The notes: generated by a model from the letters alone, not told the origin. 49,963 nucleotides of DNA from Mycoplasmatota bacterium (GCA_027859085.1 JAQIBJ010000057.1:1-49963), one strand, 5' to 3'. Shown: positions 14,215 through 23,379, counted from the first letter of the stretch. Numbers and translations: made by a program.

Positions 14215-15492
14215 TTATTTCCAAAATAATGGGATATTAAAAGGGAGTTCTCCATCTGTAATGTAATGGAAATGAATATATGAGTAAGCTGCAAAAGCCA
14301 CGATTAAAACAAATAAAGTTAAGAAAATGAATTTCAATACTTTTCTACGTTTTTTCTTTTTGTGATATTTACGAATAATATAAGCGATTTTTTCATCAAG
14401 TAATTCTTTCTCTTCTTCAGTTAATAATTCGCTATCGCTCATTTCAGTTGGTGAATAATCTTCGTCATCTTCTTCAACCATGATTGGTTTCGGTTTTTTA
14501 ACTGTTTTAATCTTTTCTGGTTGTTCTTCAATTTCTTCGGTTTCTTCGACTTCTTCAATGTCTTCAATTTCTTCAATTTCTATTTCTTCTTCAACTTCTC
14601 GATCAATCTTTTTAGGTTGTTCTTCGACTTGTGGTTCAGAAATTTCTTCTTCAATGTCTTCTTCAAGTGACTCATCTAATTGATTAATCGGAATGTCATA
14701 GTAAAAGTCATCTGTTGGTATGTTTTTATGATACATACCCAAAGAAAATTTAATAAACTCTAACATATCACGTTTTTTTAGGTCTGTTGAAATTCTAAAG
14801 TCTTTTTCCTTGGCATATATTTCAATATCAAGAATGCTCTTTTTACTTAAACTTTCAATTTCTTTATCTGTTAATTTTAGTTTAGCAGCTAATATTTCTA
14901 TTAATCGACTTTTGTTAATGCGTCTAGGCACTTTAATATCATATTTTTGTCCTAAAGCTTTTAAATCGCCCAAAGTATGTGATGATAAAGTTTCATCTGT
15001 CCATTTGTTTTCTCTTAAACCATCAATATATCCCGTTGTTAGATACAAGGCAGGTTCTAACGTATGATAAAACGTATCATAACTAATGTTTTCAACTTCT
15101 AGTTCATATTGATCTTTCAATTCAATAATTTGATCAAAAAATGAACGATCTATCCCAGTTGTTTCAATGTTTAAATATAAGAAGTTAAATAACATTTCTT
15201 TAAATTTAGATAATTCAAAGTTAATATCATACTGATGAATCAATTTTTCCAATAGAAAAATTGAATGTGAATCATAATTCCTTAAACGGTATTGTAACTC
15301 ATCTGTATAAGTTTCAAAACGTTTTGGTTCAAAGACTTCGTCTCTTATCGTTTCTTTCAATAAGAAACGATAAACAAAAAGTGGTAATTTGACGTGGTGT
15401 TCGATCATTCTATCGACAATATCTTTGATTGGAACTACAACCATGTTAACTGAAAAATCAAAAAACTCTTGGTTTTCTTTAAATTTACTCAT
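14215..15492 (-). CDS. Unrecognised tail-anchored protein with SAP/Rho_N-like modules
   Basis: I do not recognise this 425-aa protein as a named family. Residues 1-160 are mostly helical. Two helix-extended-helix modules follow, 172-206 (LGDLKALGQKYDIKVPRRIN then a helix) and 218-252 (ILDIEIYAKEKDFRISTDLK then a helix). They resemble SAP or Rho_N folds, which bind nucleic acid in other proteins. Residues about 270-365 are a Glu-rich, repetitive linker. Just before the single membrane segment (about 386-406) is a basic patch, KKKKRRK, predicting a cytoplasmic N-terminus and a short outer tail. It has its own promoter and lies between miaB and mutS, where Bacillus has ymcA and cotE. Attachment of DNA to the membrane is a guess only. 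Confidence 0.85.
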   Translation of the reverse strand: MSKFKENQEFFDFSVNMVVVPIKDIVDRMIEHHVKLPLFVYRFLLKETIRDEVFEPKRFETYTDELQYRLRNYDSHSIFLLEKLIHQYDINFELSKFKEMLFNFLYLNIETTGIDRSFFDQIIELKDQYELEVENISYDTFYHTLEPALYLTTGYIDGLRENKWTDETLSSHTLGDLKALGQKYDIKVPRRINKSRLIEILAAKLKLTDKEIESLSKKSILDIEIYAKEKDFRISTDLKKRDMLEFIKFSLGMYHKNIPTDDFYYDIPINQLDESLEEDIEEEISEPQVEEQPKKIDREVEEEIEIEEIEDIEEVEETEEIEEQPEKIKTVKKPKPIMVEEDDEDYSPTEMSDSELLTEEEKELLDEKIAYIIRKYHKKKKRRKVLKFIFLTLFVLIVAFAAYSYIHFHYITDGELPFNIPLFWK

Positions 15493-15523
15493 AATACCAC
15501 CCTTTTTTTTATATTATAAGTTA

Positions 15524-15552
15524 ATTTTACACCATAAATATATTATTTTCAA
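15524..15552 (-). promoter_or_regulatory. Promoter of the tail-anchored gene and mutSL-miaA
   Basis: On the minus strand, -35 TTGAAA (15552-15547), 17-bp spacer and -10 TAAAAT (15529-15524). A second TATAAT lies closer to the gene but without a good -35. It sits in the 103-bp gap after miaB, which shows no terminator. Confidence 0.6.
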
Positions 15553-15595
15553 TAGTTTGAGACATATTTTTAGCGATTTCCATATATTTTTACAA

Positions 15596-17017
15596 TTATT
15601 TAATCATACCATACAAACTCCAGGTTTTTGCTTCTTCAATATAAACTTCAACAATTTCGCCGATGATTGAAGAATCACCTTTAAAATTAACGAGTTTATT
15701 ATTTTCAGTATATCCAGATAAAACATCTGATTTTGTTTTTGAAGGACCTTCAACAAGCACCTTAACGGTTTCATGTTCAAATCGTTTATTGCCTCTTCTA
15801 TAACCTTCATTCACTAGTTCATTAAGACGGTGTAACCTTGATTTTGCCTCTTCTTTTGAGATGTTATTTTCATAACTCGCAGCTGGTGTGCCTTTTCTTG
15901 GTGAATAGACAAATGTATAAGCGCCTTCAAACTTAGATTTTCTTACCAAATCTAATGTTTCTAAGAAATCTTCCTCAGTTTCTGTTGGAAATCCAACAAT
16001 AATATCAGTTGTTAATGAAATATTAGGGATTTTATCATAGATTTTATCAACCAACGTTAAATAGTCTTCTTTGGTATATTTACGATTCATTTTTTTAAGA
16101 ACTGTATTTGATCCAGATTGTACTGGTAAATGAATAAACGGTATGATGTTATCATATTTTGCGACAATTTCAATAATATCATCAGAAAAATCTTTTGGAT
16201 GAGATGTTGTAAACTTAATTCTTGGAATATCAAGTTTGGCTAAATCTTCTAAAAGATTGGCAAAACTATAATTAGAATCTTTAAAATCTAAACCATAAGA
16301 ATTTACATTTTGTCCAAGTAAGGTTATTTCTTTATATCCATTATTTAACAGGGCTTTGACTTCTCTTATGATGTAATCTTTTTGTCTTGATCTTTCTTTT
16401 CCTCTTGTGTATGGAACAATACAATATGTGCAAAATTCATCACAACCAAACATAATATTGACCCAAGCTTTAAAGCGATGATCTCTCGCTTGAGGTAAAT
16501 TTTCTATGATGTCTCCTTCTTTAGAATAGACTTCAATTAACCTTTTCTTTTCCACCATCACATAATGTAAATATTCGATGAATTTGTTGACATTATGAGT
16601 TCCAAAGACAATATCAACATGTTGATATTTCTTTAAGATTCTCTCAACAACATCTTCTTCTTGTGGCATACATCCCGCAACGGCGATGATTAAATCTGGA
16701 TTGACTTTCTTATAACTTTTTAAACGTCCCAATTCACCAAAAACTTTGTTTTCTGCGTTTTCTCTGATCGCGCAAGTATTGATGATTAACACATCGGTTT
16801 CTTCAATAGAATTTGATTTTATAAAAGCTTGTTCCTCTAATAAACCTGATAAGACTTCTGTATCTGCCTCATTGGCTTGACAACCATGGGTTTGGATTAA
16901 ATACTTTTTACCTTTACCAAGGTTGATAATTTCTGAATGTTGATATTCTTTTGTTTGTATATCATCTTTAGATCTTTTTCTAGCTTGTTTAAGATCTGGT
17001 TTGTGTAATTTATCCAT
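15596..17017 (-). CDS. miaB: tRNA-2-methylthio-N6-dimethylallyladenosine synthase MiaB
   Basis: Radical-SAM methylthiotransferase acting on A37 of tRNA, 473 aa from the preferred start. The N-terminal UPF0004 domain carries three iron-sulfur cysteines, in THGCQANEAD, NTCAIRENAE and AGCMPQEE. The radical-SAM cluster is CDEFCTYC. A C-terminal TRAM domain holds DVLSGYTENNKLVNFKG. An ATG at 17032 is in frame, but the AGGAG there serves the ATG at 17017 with seven-base spacing. It starts five bases after the ymdB stop (TGA). The substrate-making enzyme MiaA is encoded further along the same strand. Confidence 0.97.
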   Translation of the reverse strand: MDKLHKPDLKQARKRSKDDIQTKEYQHSEIINLGKGKKYLIQTHGCQANEADTEVLSGLLEEQAFIKSNSIEETDVLIINTCAIRENAENKVFGELGRLKSYKKVNPDLIIAVAGCMPQEEDVVERILKKYQHVDIVFGTHNVNKFIEYLHYVMVEKKRLIEVYSKEGDIIENLPQARDHRFKAWVNIMFGCDEFCTYCIVPYTRGKERSRQKDYIIREVKALLNNGYKEITLLGQNVNSYGLDFKDSNYSFANLLEDLAKLDIPRIKFTTSHPKDFSDDIIEIVAKYDNIIPFIHLPVQSGSNTVLKKMNRKYTKEDYLTLVDKIYDKIPNISLTTDIIVGFPTETEEDFLETLDLVRKSKFEGAYTFVYSPRKGTPAASYENNISKEEAKSRLHRLNELVNEGYRRGNKRFEHETVKVLVEGPSKTKSDVLSGYTENNKLVNFKGDSSIIGEIVEVYIEEAKTWSLYGMIK

Positions 17018-17021
17018 AGTT

Positions 17022-17783
17022 TCACTCCTCATATATGTTTATACGTTCGATTGTTTTATTATCTAAATCGAGTATACATGCATTAAACTGTAATACTGAA
17101 TTAATTTCTGGTTTAACTCTTTCAGGGACACCTGAAATAAACTTACGAATTCCCTGAGCAACTTCGCCACCAATAATAGAATATTTAGCCCCGGTCATGC
17201 CCACATCTGATTGGAATAACGTGCCTTTTGGTAATACCATATTATCAGCAGTAGGTACATGTGTATGTGTGCCAATAATGGCATCAACTCTACCATCTAA
17301 ATAATGTGCAAGTGCATATTTTTCAGACGTTGCTTCTGCATGAAAATCCACAATCACATAATCCGCAGTGACTTTCTTTAATATCTCATCTGCTTTGGTA
17401 AATGGATTATCAATTGGATCTCTCATAAAGACGCGTCCTAATAAATTAATCACAACAATTTTTTGTCCATTGTAATTGTATTCCACCCATTCTTTACCCA
17501 TTGTGCCTAATCCATAATTAGCAGGTCTTGTGACATATGGTAAATCAAGAACTTCTCTTGCATCTCTTCTTGAAAACGCATGGTTACCAAGTGTAAAAAC
17601 ATTCACACCCTGTTCAAGATATTCTTTATAAATCTCTTTACTTAGCCCATTGCCTTTTTCAATATTTTCACCATTAACAATGATGAAATGCGGCTTATGT
17701 TCATTCTTAACAGACAAAAAGTATTTATTAAATGCCTTTTGCCCCAATTCCATATAAATGTCTCCGATAAATAATACTTTCAT
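17022..17783 (-). CDS. ymdB: YmdB-family metallophosphoesterase
   Basis: Calcineurin-like phosphoesterase of 253 aa in the YmdB/TIGR00282 family; Bacillus YmdB hydrolyses 2',3'-cyclic nucleotides and affects biofilm and motility decisions. Metal motifs are visible in order: MKVLFIGDI, NGENIEKGNGL, LGNHAFSRRD, VDFHAEATSEK, GTHTHVPTAD and SDVGMTG. The conserved place directly after rny in Bacillus is interrupted here by a NUDIX gene. The ATG overlaps the NUDIX stop (ATGA). It ends with TGA, one of the stops showing that this organism does not read TGA as Trp. Confidence 0.94.
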   Translation of the reverse strand: MKVLFIGDIYMELGQKAFNKYFLSVKNEHKPHFIIVNGENIEKGNGLSKEIYKEYLEQGVNVFTLGNHAFSRRDAREVLDLPYVTRPANYGLGTMGKEWVEYNYNGQKIVVINLLGRVFMRDPIDNPFTKADEILKKVTADYVIVDFHAEATSEKYALAHYLDGRVDAIIGTHTHVPTADNMVLPKGTLFQSDVGMTGAKYSIIGGEVAQGIRKFISGVPERVKPEINSVLQFNACILDLDNKTIERINIYEE

Positions 17784-18301
17784 TGTTGTCTCTTTTCTAG
17801 TAATTCAAAATAATCTAAATCTGTATTTAGTTCATGATAATTCCAAAATTGATTTTGTTCTAATAATTCAATAATAACATTTTTTGTTGCTAATTTAACA
17901 GCTTTTACTTCTTTTTTTTCTATGGTTAAAGATTCTAAGTTGACTTCATTTTTTGCCAAGTACATATCTATGATGTAATTCGCATATGAATCGTCTATAT
18001 AAAATGAATCTATAAGTTTTAATTCTGATTCTTTTAAGACCAATCCGATTTCTTCCTTCGTTTCTCTTATAGCGGCTTGTAAAGAAACTTCTCCGGCTTG
18101 AACCGCTCCAGCAGTTGGTGCCCATTGATAGGGATAAGTATCTGTTGATTTATTCCTTTGTTGAATTAGATATTCATTCTTGGAATTCATAATCCAGATA
18201 TGAACAACACGATGATACTCACCAGGCAAGTTTGATGTTCCTCTTGGCATAGTCTTATTTAGTTTTAATCCTTTTTTATCATATAAATCAAAGTATTCCA
18301 T
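17780..18301 (-). CDS. NUDIX hydrolase
   Basis: Protein of 173 aa. The NUDIX box GX5EX7REUXEEXGU is complete: GAVQAGEVSLQAAIRETKEE followed by IGL. The N-terminal part (EYFDLYDKKGLKLNKTMPRG, EYHRVVHIWIMNS, QQRNKSTDTYP) resembles the Idi-like/YfcD class of NUDIX proteins, but substrate cannot be told from sequence. A hairpin (18318-18341) lies just 5' of its Shine-Dalgarno (ATGGAGA). It sits between rny and ymdB and overlaps ymdB by four bases, so it may be part of an RNA-turnover operon. A role in nucleotide or RNA 5'-end metabolism is inference from position only. Confidence 0.93.
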   Translation of the reverse strand: MEYFDLYDKKGLKLNKTMPRGTSNLPGEYHRVVHIWIMNSKNEYLIQQRNKSTDTYPYQWAPTAGAVQAGEVSLQAAIRETKEEIGLVLKESELKLIDSFYIDDSYANYIIDMYLAKNEVNLESLTIEKKEVKAVKLATKNVIIELLEQNQFWNYHELNTDLDYFELLEKRQQ

Positions 18302-18317
18302 ATATTCTCCATAAAGA

Positions 18318-18341
18318 TAGCCTTCCGTTTAAGGAAGGCTA
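18318..18341 (-). terminator. Intercistronic hairpin between rny and the NUDIX gene
   Basis: Perfect 9-bp stem, tagccttcc (18318-18326) with ggaaggcta (18333-18341), 6-nt loop, six bases after the rny stop. Only a weak U stretch (UCUUUA) follows on the minus strand. It could be a partial terminator, a processing signal or a 3'-end stabiliser. Confidence 0.55.
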
Positions 18342-18347
18342 AGTTGT

Positions 18348-19913
18348 TTATTTAGCTATGTCTTCAGCTCTGGTTTCTCTAATAACCGTCACTTTGATTG
18401 TTCCTGGATAGCTTAGCTTCGCCTCAATTTCGTTTTTAATTTCTTTTGCAACTATATGAGCACGATCGTCATTAACTTCGTTAGGTTTAACGATAACACG
18501 TACTTCACGTCCAGCTTGAATCGCAAAGGCTTGTTCAACCCCTTTGACATTAGAAGAAATTTCTTCTAATTGTGTTAGACGATTAATATAGTTTTCTAAA
18601 GACTCCGATCTAGCTCCAGGTCTAGCAGCTGACAATGCATCTGCAGCAGCGACTAAAACACCAATAACAGTTTTTGCTTCATGATCACCATGATGTGATG
18701 AAATTGCATCTAAAACTGCTTGTGGTTCATTATATTTTCTTGCGATAGAAAGACCAATTTCTACATGTGATCCTTCCATTTCATGGTCAACAGCTTTTCC
18801 GATGTCATGTAACAATCCTGCACGTTTTGCAAGTGTTTCATTTTCACCAAGTTCTACAGCCATTTTACCAGCTAAGAAAGATGTTTCCATAGAATGTTTT
18901 AAAGCATTTTGTCCATATGAACTTCTAAAGTGCATACGTCCAATTAATTTTGTTAAGTCTGGATGAACGCGGCCAATACCACATTCAAATACTGCTTCAT
19001 CACCTTTGTCGCGAATAAATTGGTCAACTTCAACTCTCGTTTTTTCAACCATTTCTTCGATTCTTGCTGGATGAATTCGTCCATCTGCAATTAAGGCTTC
19101 TAAAGCTCTTTTAGCAATTTCACGTCTTATCGGATCAAATCCAGATAACACGACAGCTTCTGGTGTGTCGTCAATAATTAAATCGACACCAGTCAAGGCT
19201 TCTAAGGTTCTAATGTTTCGTCCCTCTCTACCAATAATTCTACCTTTCATTTCATCGTTCGGTAGATTCACAACAGAAACAGTGGTTTCAGCTGTGACAT
19301 CTTGTGCAAGTTTGTGTATTGCATTTGTAATAATTTCTCTCGCTCGTTTTTGAGCTTCGTTTTTAGCTTTTTCTTCTTCATCTCTAATAAAGAAATCAAT
19401 TTCTTTACTCATGTCATCTTTAACACGTTCTAAGATAATATCTTTTGCTTGTTCATTTGATAAATTTGCAACTTGATAAAGTTTTTCGTTTTGTTCTTTG
19501 ATTATTTTTTCCAATTCAAGGTCTTTTTCTTCAAGAGCGGATTTCTTAGTTTCTAAATTTTCTTCTTTTCTGTCTAAATTCAATTCACGTTTGTCTAAAT
19601 TAGCAGTTCTACGTTCTGCCATTTCTTCTCTTTGATGTGCTTTATTTTCAAGAACAGCGACAATTTCTCGCTTTTCTTTCAATAATTTGTCGTTTTCTAA
19701 ATTTAGATTATGAATCTCTTGTCTAGCTTCTAATAATTTCTCTTTTTTTATTCTATCCGCTTGTAAAGTTCCTTGGTCAATCATTGCTTGAGACTCATTC
19801 TTAGCCGTTTGAAAACCTTTTTCTACAACAGCTACTCTGATAATGAATCCTACAAGGCCACCAAAAATTAAACCTAATAAACTGGAAATAATAACAATAA
19901 ATAGATCTGGCAT
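18348..19913 (-). CDS. rny: Ribonuclease Y
   Basis: Membrane-bound endoribonuclease that starts mRNA decay in Bacillota, 521 aa, normal length. Residues about 3-27 form the N-terminal membrane anchor. A long charged coiled coil runs from about 30 to 200 ([18 protein letters not shown] and similar). The KH domain has [19 protein letters not shown]. The HD domain has [10 protein letters not shown] and [12 protein letters not shown], the metal-binding HD pair. The C-terminus ends in [12 protein letters not shown], as in other RNase Y proteins. It has its own strong promoter (19987-20015) after the recA terminator. The 5' leader is about 65 nt and holds a spaced inverted repeat (AAATTGT and ACAATTT). 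Confidence 0.98.
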   Translation of the reverse strand: MPDLFIVIISSLLGLIFGGLVGFIIRVAVVEKGFQTAKNESQAMIDQGTLQADRIKKEKLLEARQEIHNLNLENDKLLKEKREIVAVLENKAHQREEMAERRTANLDKRELNLDRKEENLETKKSALEEKDLELEKIIKEQNEKLYQVANLSNEQAKDIILERVKDDMSKEIDFFIRDEEEKAKNEAQKRAREIITNAIHKLAQDVTAETTVSVVNLPNDEMKGRIIGREGRNIRTLEALTGVDLIIDDTPEAVVLSGFDPIRREIAKRALEALIADGRIHPARIEEMVEKTRVEVDQFIRDKGDEAVFECGIGRVHPDLTKLIGRMHFRSSYGQNALKHSMETSFLAGKMAVELGENETLAKRAGLLHDIGKAVDHEMEGSHVEIGLSIARKYNEPQAVLDAISSHHGDHEAKTVIGVLVAAADALSAARPGARSESLENYINRLTQLEEISSNVKGVEQAFAIQAGREVRVIVKPNEVNDDRAHIVAKEIKNEIEAKLSYPGTIKVTVIRETRAEDIAK

Positions 19914-19986
19914 ATTATTATCTCCTTCTTTTTTTGATTAAATTGTATCTATTATCATTTCAATTAATAAACAATTTGTCTACTCT

Positions 19987-20015
19987 ATTATATAGTAAAT
20001 GATACGCTTAGTCAA
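19987..20015 (-). promoter_or_regulatory. Promoter of rny
   Basis: On the minus strand, -35 TTGACT (20015-20010), 17-bp spacer and -10 TATAAT (19992-19987). This is close to full consensus, about 75 bp upstream of the rny ATG. Confidence 0.85.
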
Positions 20016-20035
20016 AAGGTTTCCTCAATTTAAAA

Positions 20036-20063
20036 AAATAAAAAAAAGTGCCGAAGCACTTTT
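20036..20063 (-). terminator. Rho-independent terminator of recA
   Basis: Stem aaaagtgc (20044-20051) with gcactttt (20056-20063). On the minus strand the loop is the stable tetraloop UUCG, followed by a long U run. It starts five bases after the recA stop. Confidence 0.92.
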
Positions 20064-20067
20064 AGTT

Positions 20068-21078
20068 TTATTTTAAAGAATCAGCTTGATCTGAATGAAG
20101 TTTTACCATGATTTTATCTAAAATCTCTTTGTATAAATCTGGATTTTCATCAAGATAAGTTTTAGTATTTTCTCTACCTTGTCCTAGTTTATTATCATTG
20201 TATGAATACCAAGCACCGCTCTTTTTGATAATTTCCATTTCTGAGCCAATATCAACAATTTCACCTGTTTTAGACAATCCCCTACCAAAGATGATATCCA
20301 CTACAGTTGTTTTGAATGGGGAAGCCACTTTATTTTTAACGACTTTAACTTTTGCTTGAACACCTTTAGACTCAGTACCATCTTTAATCAACTGACCACG
20401 TCTAATTTCTAAACGAATTGATGCATAGAACTTAAGTGCACGTCCACCTGGTGTGACTTCAGGATTACCGAACATGACACCCACTTTTTCTCTAATCTGG
20501 TTAATAAATACCGCAATACATTTACTTTTTGATAATGCACCTGATAACTTACGCATTGCTTGAGACATCAATCTTGCTTGTAAACCAATATGAGAATCTC
20601 CCATTTCGCCTCTAATTTCAGCTTCAGGTACCAAAGCAGCTACTGAGTCAATAACAACCATATCCACAGCATTTGAACGAATTAACGCTTCAGCAATTTC
20701 TAAGGCTTGTTCTCCTGTATCTGGTTGGGATAAGATTAAATCATCAATATTAACACCTAATCTTTTTGCATACTGTGCATCTAATGCATGCTCAGCGTCA
20801 ATAAATGCTGCATATCCGCCTGATTTTTGTGTTTCAGCAATAGCATGTAATGCAACGGTTGTTTTACCACTTGATTCAGGTCCATAAATTTCAATAATAC
20901 GGCCTCTAGGATAACCAAATACTCCTAAGGCACGGTCTATAGCAAGTGAACCAGTAGAAATGGTTTCAACATTCATGATGTCGTTATCACCTAAAATCAT
21001 AACTGATCCTTTACCATATTCTTTTTCAATATTCTTAATTGCGGCGTCTAAATTTTTTTTTCTTGTTTTATCTTCCAT
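20068..21078 (-). CDS. recA: Recombinase A
   Basis: DNA strand exchange and SOS coprotease, 336 aa. Walker A is GPESSGKT (residues 66-73), Walker B region [12 protein letters not shown], with [45 protein letters not shown] and a C-terminus shorter and less acidic than in E. coli. Shine-Dalgarno TAGGAGG lies six bases before the ATG. The 49-bp gap after pgsA holds an inverted repeat, agcct (21090-21094) and aggct (21112-21116), but no recognisable LexA box. In Bacillus cinA lies between pgsA and recA; here it is absent. Confidence 0.99.
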   Translation of the reverse strand: MEDKTRKKNLDAAIKNIEKEYGKGSVMILGDNDIMNVETISTGSLAIDRALGVFGYPRGRIIEIYGPESSGKTTVALHAIAETQKSGGYAAFIDAEHALDAQYAKRLGVNIDDLILSQPDTGEQALEIAEALIRSNAVDMVVIDSVAALVPEAEIRGEMGDSHIGLQARLMSQAMRKLSGALSKSKCIAVFINQIREKVGVMFGNPEVTPGGRALKFYASIRLEIRRGQLIKDGTESKGVQAKVKVVKNKVASPFKTTVVDIIFGRGLSKTGEIVDIGSEMEIIKKSGAWYSYNDNKLGQGRENTKTYLDENPDLYKEILDKIMVKLHSDQADSLK

Positions 21079-21127
21079 AAATTCCTCCTAGCCTACTTAT
21101 ATACTACAACCAGGCTTCTCTTATTCT

Positions 21128-21706
21128 TTAAATTGATTTAACAATAATTGATTTATTTTTTACAAAGTAATCTATTCCTGAGATAATCGTTAGTAATAAA
21201 GAGATTCCAACCAAAGCAATACCAATATATTGGATGATGGATGTGTCAATTGGCATTAAGAAAAAATAATAAGTAATCATCGTCATTGTCGCAAATGTTT
21301 TATATTTTCCTAAATGACTCGCAGCCACGATTTTCCCATCGCCTAAAGCCACTAATCTGATTGATGTCACCATTAATTCTCTGACAACTATAATCAATAC
21401 CACCCAAAAAGGCATCCAGAAACTTAATGTGAAACCACTCACAGCGTGAATATCACTTAAAACAAATAGCGCTGATATCACAAGCAATTTATCTGCCAAT
21501 GGGTCAATAAATTTTCCAAAGGTTGTGACTAAGTTATATTTTCTTGCAATGTATCCATCAAAGAAATCTGTAATGGATGCAACTAAGAAAATAGCGCCTA
21601 GAATATATATATAGGCACTGCCTACATATGAACGCAAAAAATAAATCATTAGAAATAAAATAATCAAAGCCATGCGGCTCATTGTTAATTTATTTGGTAA
21701 ATTCAT
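21128..21706 (-). CDS. pgsA: CDP-diacylglycerol-glycerol-3-phosphate 3-phosphatidyltransferase
   Basis: Makes phosphatidylglycerol phosphate, the first committed step to PG, 192 aa. The CDP-alcohol phosphotransferase motif DGX2ARX8GX3DX3D is intact, from DGYIARKYNL to GKFIDPLADK. About five membrane segments are seen. The N-terminus MNLPNKLTMSRM is typical. It overlaps the YebC-type gene by one base (TAATG) and precedes recA, an order shared with Bacillus. Its product PG would be the phosphoglycerol donor for the LtaS-type enzyme encoded at 35423-37318. Confidence 0.95.
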   Translation of the reverse strand: MNLPNKLTMSRMALIILFLMIYFLRSYVGSAYIYILGAIFLVASITDFFDGYIARKYNLVTTFGKFIDPLADKLLVISALFVLSDIHAVSGFTLSFWMPFWVVLIIVVRELMVTSIRLVALGDGKIVAASHLGKYKTFATMTMITYYFFLMPIDTSIIQYIGIALVGISLLLTIISGIDYFVKNKSIIVKSI

Positions 21707-22437
21707 TATACTTCCTCTTCTTCAAACTTCACATTATGATAAACGTCCTGAACATCTTCTACATCTTCAGTAAGTTCTAAGAAACGTTTAAAACGGTTAA
21801 GATCTTCTTCCTCTAAAGTAATATAATTGCTTGGCAACCAAATCACTTCATCTCTGAAAAACTCTAAATCAGTACCCGCTTCTTTTATAGCATCTTTCAT
21901 ATCATCCAAAGCACTTGATTCGCCAATGACAATAATGATATCCTCATCTGATTTAATATCTAAGACATCCACTTCAGCCATCATTAACGCTTCTAAGCTT
22001 TCATCTTCTGTTAAACCAGAGAATTCAATATATGACACATATTGATACATATAAGTCACTGATCCTTGAACGCCCATATTTCCACCTGTTTTTGTAAAAC
22101 AATTTCTTACTTCAGAAACCGTTCTATTGACATTGTCTGAAATACCTTCAACAATTATTGTTGAACCTCCAGGTCCATAGCCTTCATAACGAACTGGAAA
22201 ATAATCTTCGCCACCAACATTTTGAGATTTTTCAATGTTTTTTTCTATGACATGTGCTGGAACTTGGTTTTGTTTGGCTCTTTCAACCAAACGCTTCAAT
22301 TCTAAATTTGAATCTAAGTCTGGTCCACCGTTTTTAGCAGCCATATAAATTTCTTTTCCAAATTTAGAATACACTTTTGATTTTTGTTTACTGGTTTTCT
22401 CCATTGCATTTTTTCTTACTTCATGTGCTCTTCCCAT
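21706..22437 (-). CDS. YebC/TACO1 family protein, YeeI type
   Basis: Protein of 243 aa. The start, MGRAHEVRKNAMEKTSKQK followed by SKVYSKFGKEIY, belongs to the YeeI/YeeN branch and not the MAGHSKW branch of YebC. Also typical are RYEGYGPGGSTIIVEG, NVNRTVSEVRNCF and NMGVQGSVTYMY, and the acidic end DVQDVYHNVKFEEEEV. Family members were long annotated as transcription regulators. Mitochondrial TACO1 and bacterial YebC proteins act in translation, and reports tie them to ribosome stalling at proline runs. It is translationally coupled to pgsA and follows cvfB by 10 bp. Confidence 0.94.
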   Translation of the reverse strand: MGRAHEVRKNAMEKTSKQKSKVYSKFGKEIYMAAKNGGPDLDSNLELKRLVERAKQNQVPAHVIEKNIEKSQNVGGEDYFPVRYEGYGPGGSTIIVEGISDNVNRTVSEVRNCFTKTGGNMGVQGSVTYMYQYVSYIEFSGLTEDESLEALMMAEVDVLDIKSDEDIIIVIGESSALDDMKDAIKEAGTDLEFFRDEVIWLPSNYITLEEEDLNRFKRFLELTEDVEDVQDVYHNVKFEEEEV

Positions 22438-22447
22438 AAAATCACCT

Positions 22448-23287
22448 TTATTTTAATTTAGTTTGAGTTTTTGCTAATTCAACTCTTTTATCTTTATACA
22501 ATCTTCCCAATGCACGTTTAAACGCTGATTTAGACATATGAAATACTTGTGAAATAATTTCCGGATCTGATTTATCTGTGAATTTCATCACACCATCATT
22601 CTTCTTTAAATAATTCAAAATGATTTCAGCATCTTCATCCATTACAATTTCTTTTTGTTCAATCAATTTACCTGAATAATTGGTATCATTTTTTATAATG
22701 ATATCAACATCTATACGTTCACCAATTCTTAAACGTTCTCTAAAGTTATTGCGATGAATAAAAACTTCATGACCTTGGTTACTAAAGCCAACCACTCCAT
22801 TGTCTAAATGGTACATAATGATGACTGACACATTTTCAACGTCTTCATCTCTTTCAACATCTTTAAAACGGTCACCAAGTTCATTCCTTGATGGAACATG
22901 AGCAAACAATCTATCTTTACTCTCTTTCATCGTCACGAATAATTCATCACCAGTTTGTGGCCATAAATCATCAGAACCTGGTAAATCATCTAAACTCAAT
23001 AACAAGTCTTTAACCATACCATAATTCAAAAACACACCTAATTTAGGATGCATCCCCACAACTTCTAGTTTAGCAAATCCACCAATCATTAATTTAGGTG
23101 TTCTTGTTGAAGCAGTTAAACGACCTTCATTGTCTTTGTAAATATAAACATCAATTTCTTCATGATCTTCATAGGCTTTTAACGCTTCTTTTTTATGTAA
23201 AAAGACTTCATCAAGTCCATCGGTTAATAAATAACTAATGTCTGTTTCTCTTAATACTCTTAATGTATTAATTTTTCCTAATTCCAT
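22448..23287 (-). CDS. cvfB: CvfB-type S1-like RNA-binding protein
   Basis: Protein of 279 aa of the CvfB/YitL family. Several S1-like OB domains come first (MELGKINTLRVLRETDISYL to VFLHKKEAL; AKLEVVGMHPKLGVFLNYGM; NGVVGFSNQGHEVFIHRN). A C-terminal winged helix follows (FHMSKSAFKRALGRLYKDKRVEL). In Staphylococcus CvfB influences virulence gene expression and binds RNA. The Shine-Dalgarno GAGG is about 10 bases from the ATG. It has its own promoter, whose -35 lies inside the terminator of the upstream operon, and is followed by the YebC-type gene, pgsA and probably recA. Confidence 0.9.
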   Translation of the reverse strand: MELGKINTLRVLRETDISYLLTDGLDEVFLHKKEALKAYEDHEEIDVYIYKDNEGRLTASTRTPKLMIGGFAKLEVVGMHPKLGVFLNYGMVKDLLLSLDDLPGSDDLWPQTGDELFVTMKESKDRLFAHVPSRNELGDRFKDVERDEDVENVSVIIMYHLDNGVVGFSNQGHEVFIHRNNFRERLRIGERIDVDIIIKNDTNYSGKLIEQKEIVMDEDAEIILNYLKKNDGVMKFTDKSDPEIISQVFHMSKSAFKRALGRLYKDKRVELAKTQTKLK

Positions 23288-23326
23288 TGTTATAATACCT
23301 CAAATCTCTCTTAAAAACTCTATTTA

Positions 23327-23355
23327 ATTATATCAAAAAAGCGTGGATAAGTAAA
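23327..23355 (-). promoter_or_regulatory. Promoter of cvfB-yebC-pgsA-recA
   Basis: On the minus strand, TTTACT (23355-23350), 17-bp spacer and TATAAT (23332-23327), with TG just before the -10 (TGATATAAT). It overlaps the terminator of the serine hydrolase gene. Confidence 0.6.
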
Positions 23356-23376
23356 AAGAAACTTATCCATTGCTTT
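23335..23376 (-). terminator. Terminator of the addBA-to-serine-hydrolase operon
   Basis: Perfect 9-bp stem tggataagt (23344-23352) with acttatcca (23361-23369). It is extended by an outer AAAGC/GCTTT pairing, and six or more U residues follow on the minus strand. It begins a few bases after the stop at 23380. Confidence 0.88.
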
Positions 23377-23379
23377 AAA

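Noticed and set aside
14480-14683. Serine-rich open frame on the plus strand
   Set aside because: It is the antisense shadow of the Glu-rich linker of the tail-anchored protein; it has no ribosome binding site and no independent composition.
19165-19353. Plus-strand open frame inside rny
   Set aside because: It is a shadow of the KH-domain coding region; the protein it would encode has no recognisable feature.
21090-21116. SOS/LexA box upstream of recA
   Set aside because: The inverted repeat agcct/aggct does not match the Bacillus LexA consensus, and its spacing is too wide.
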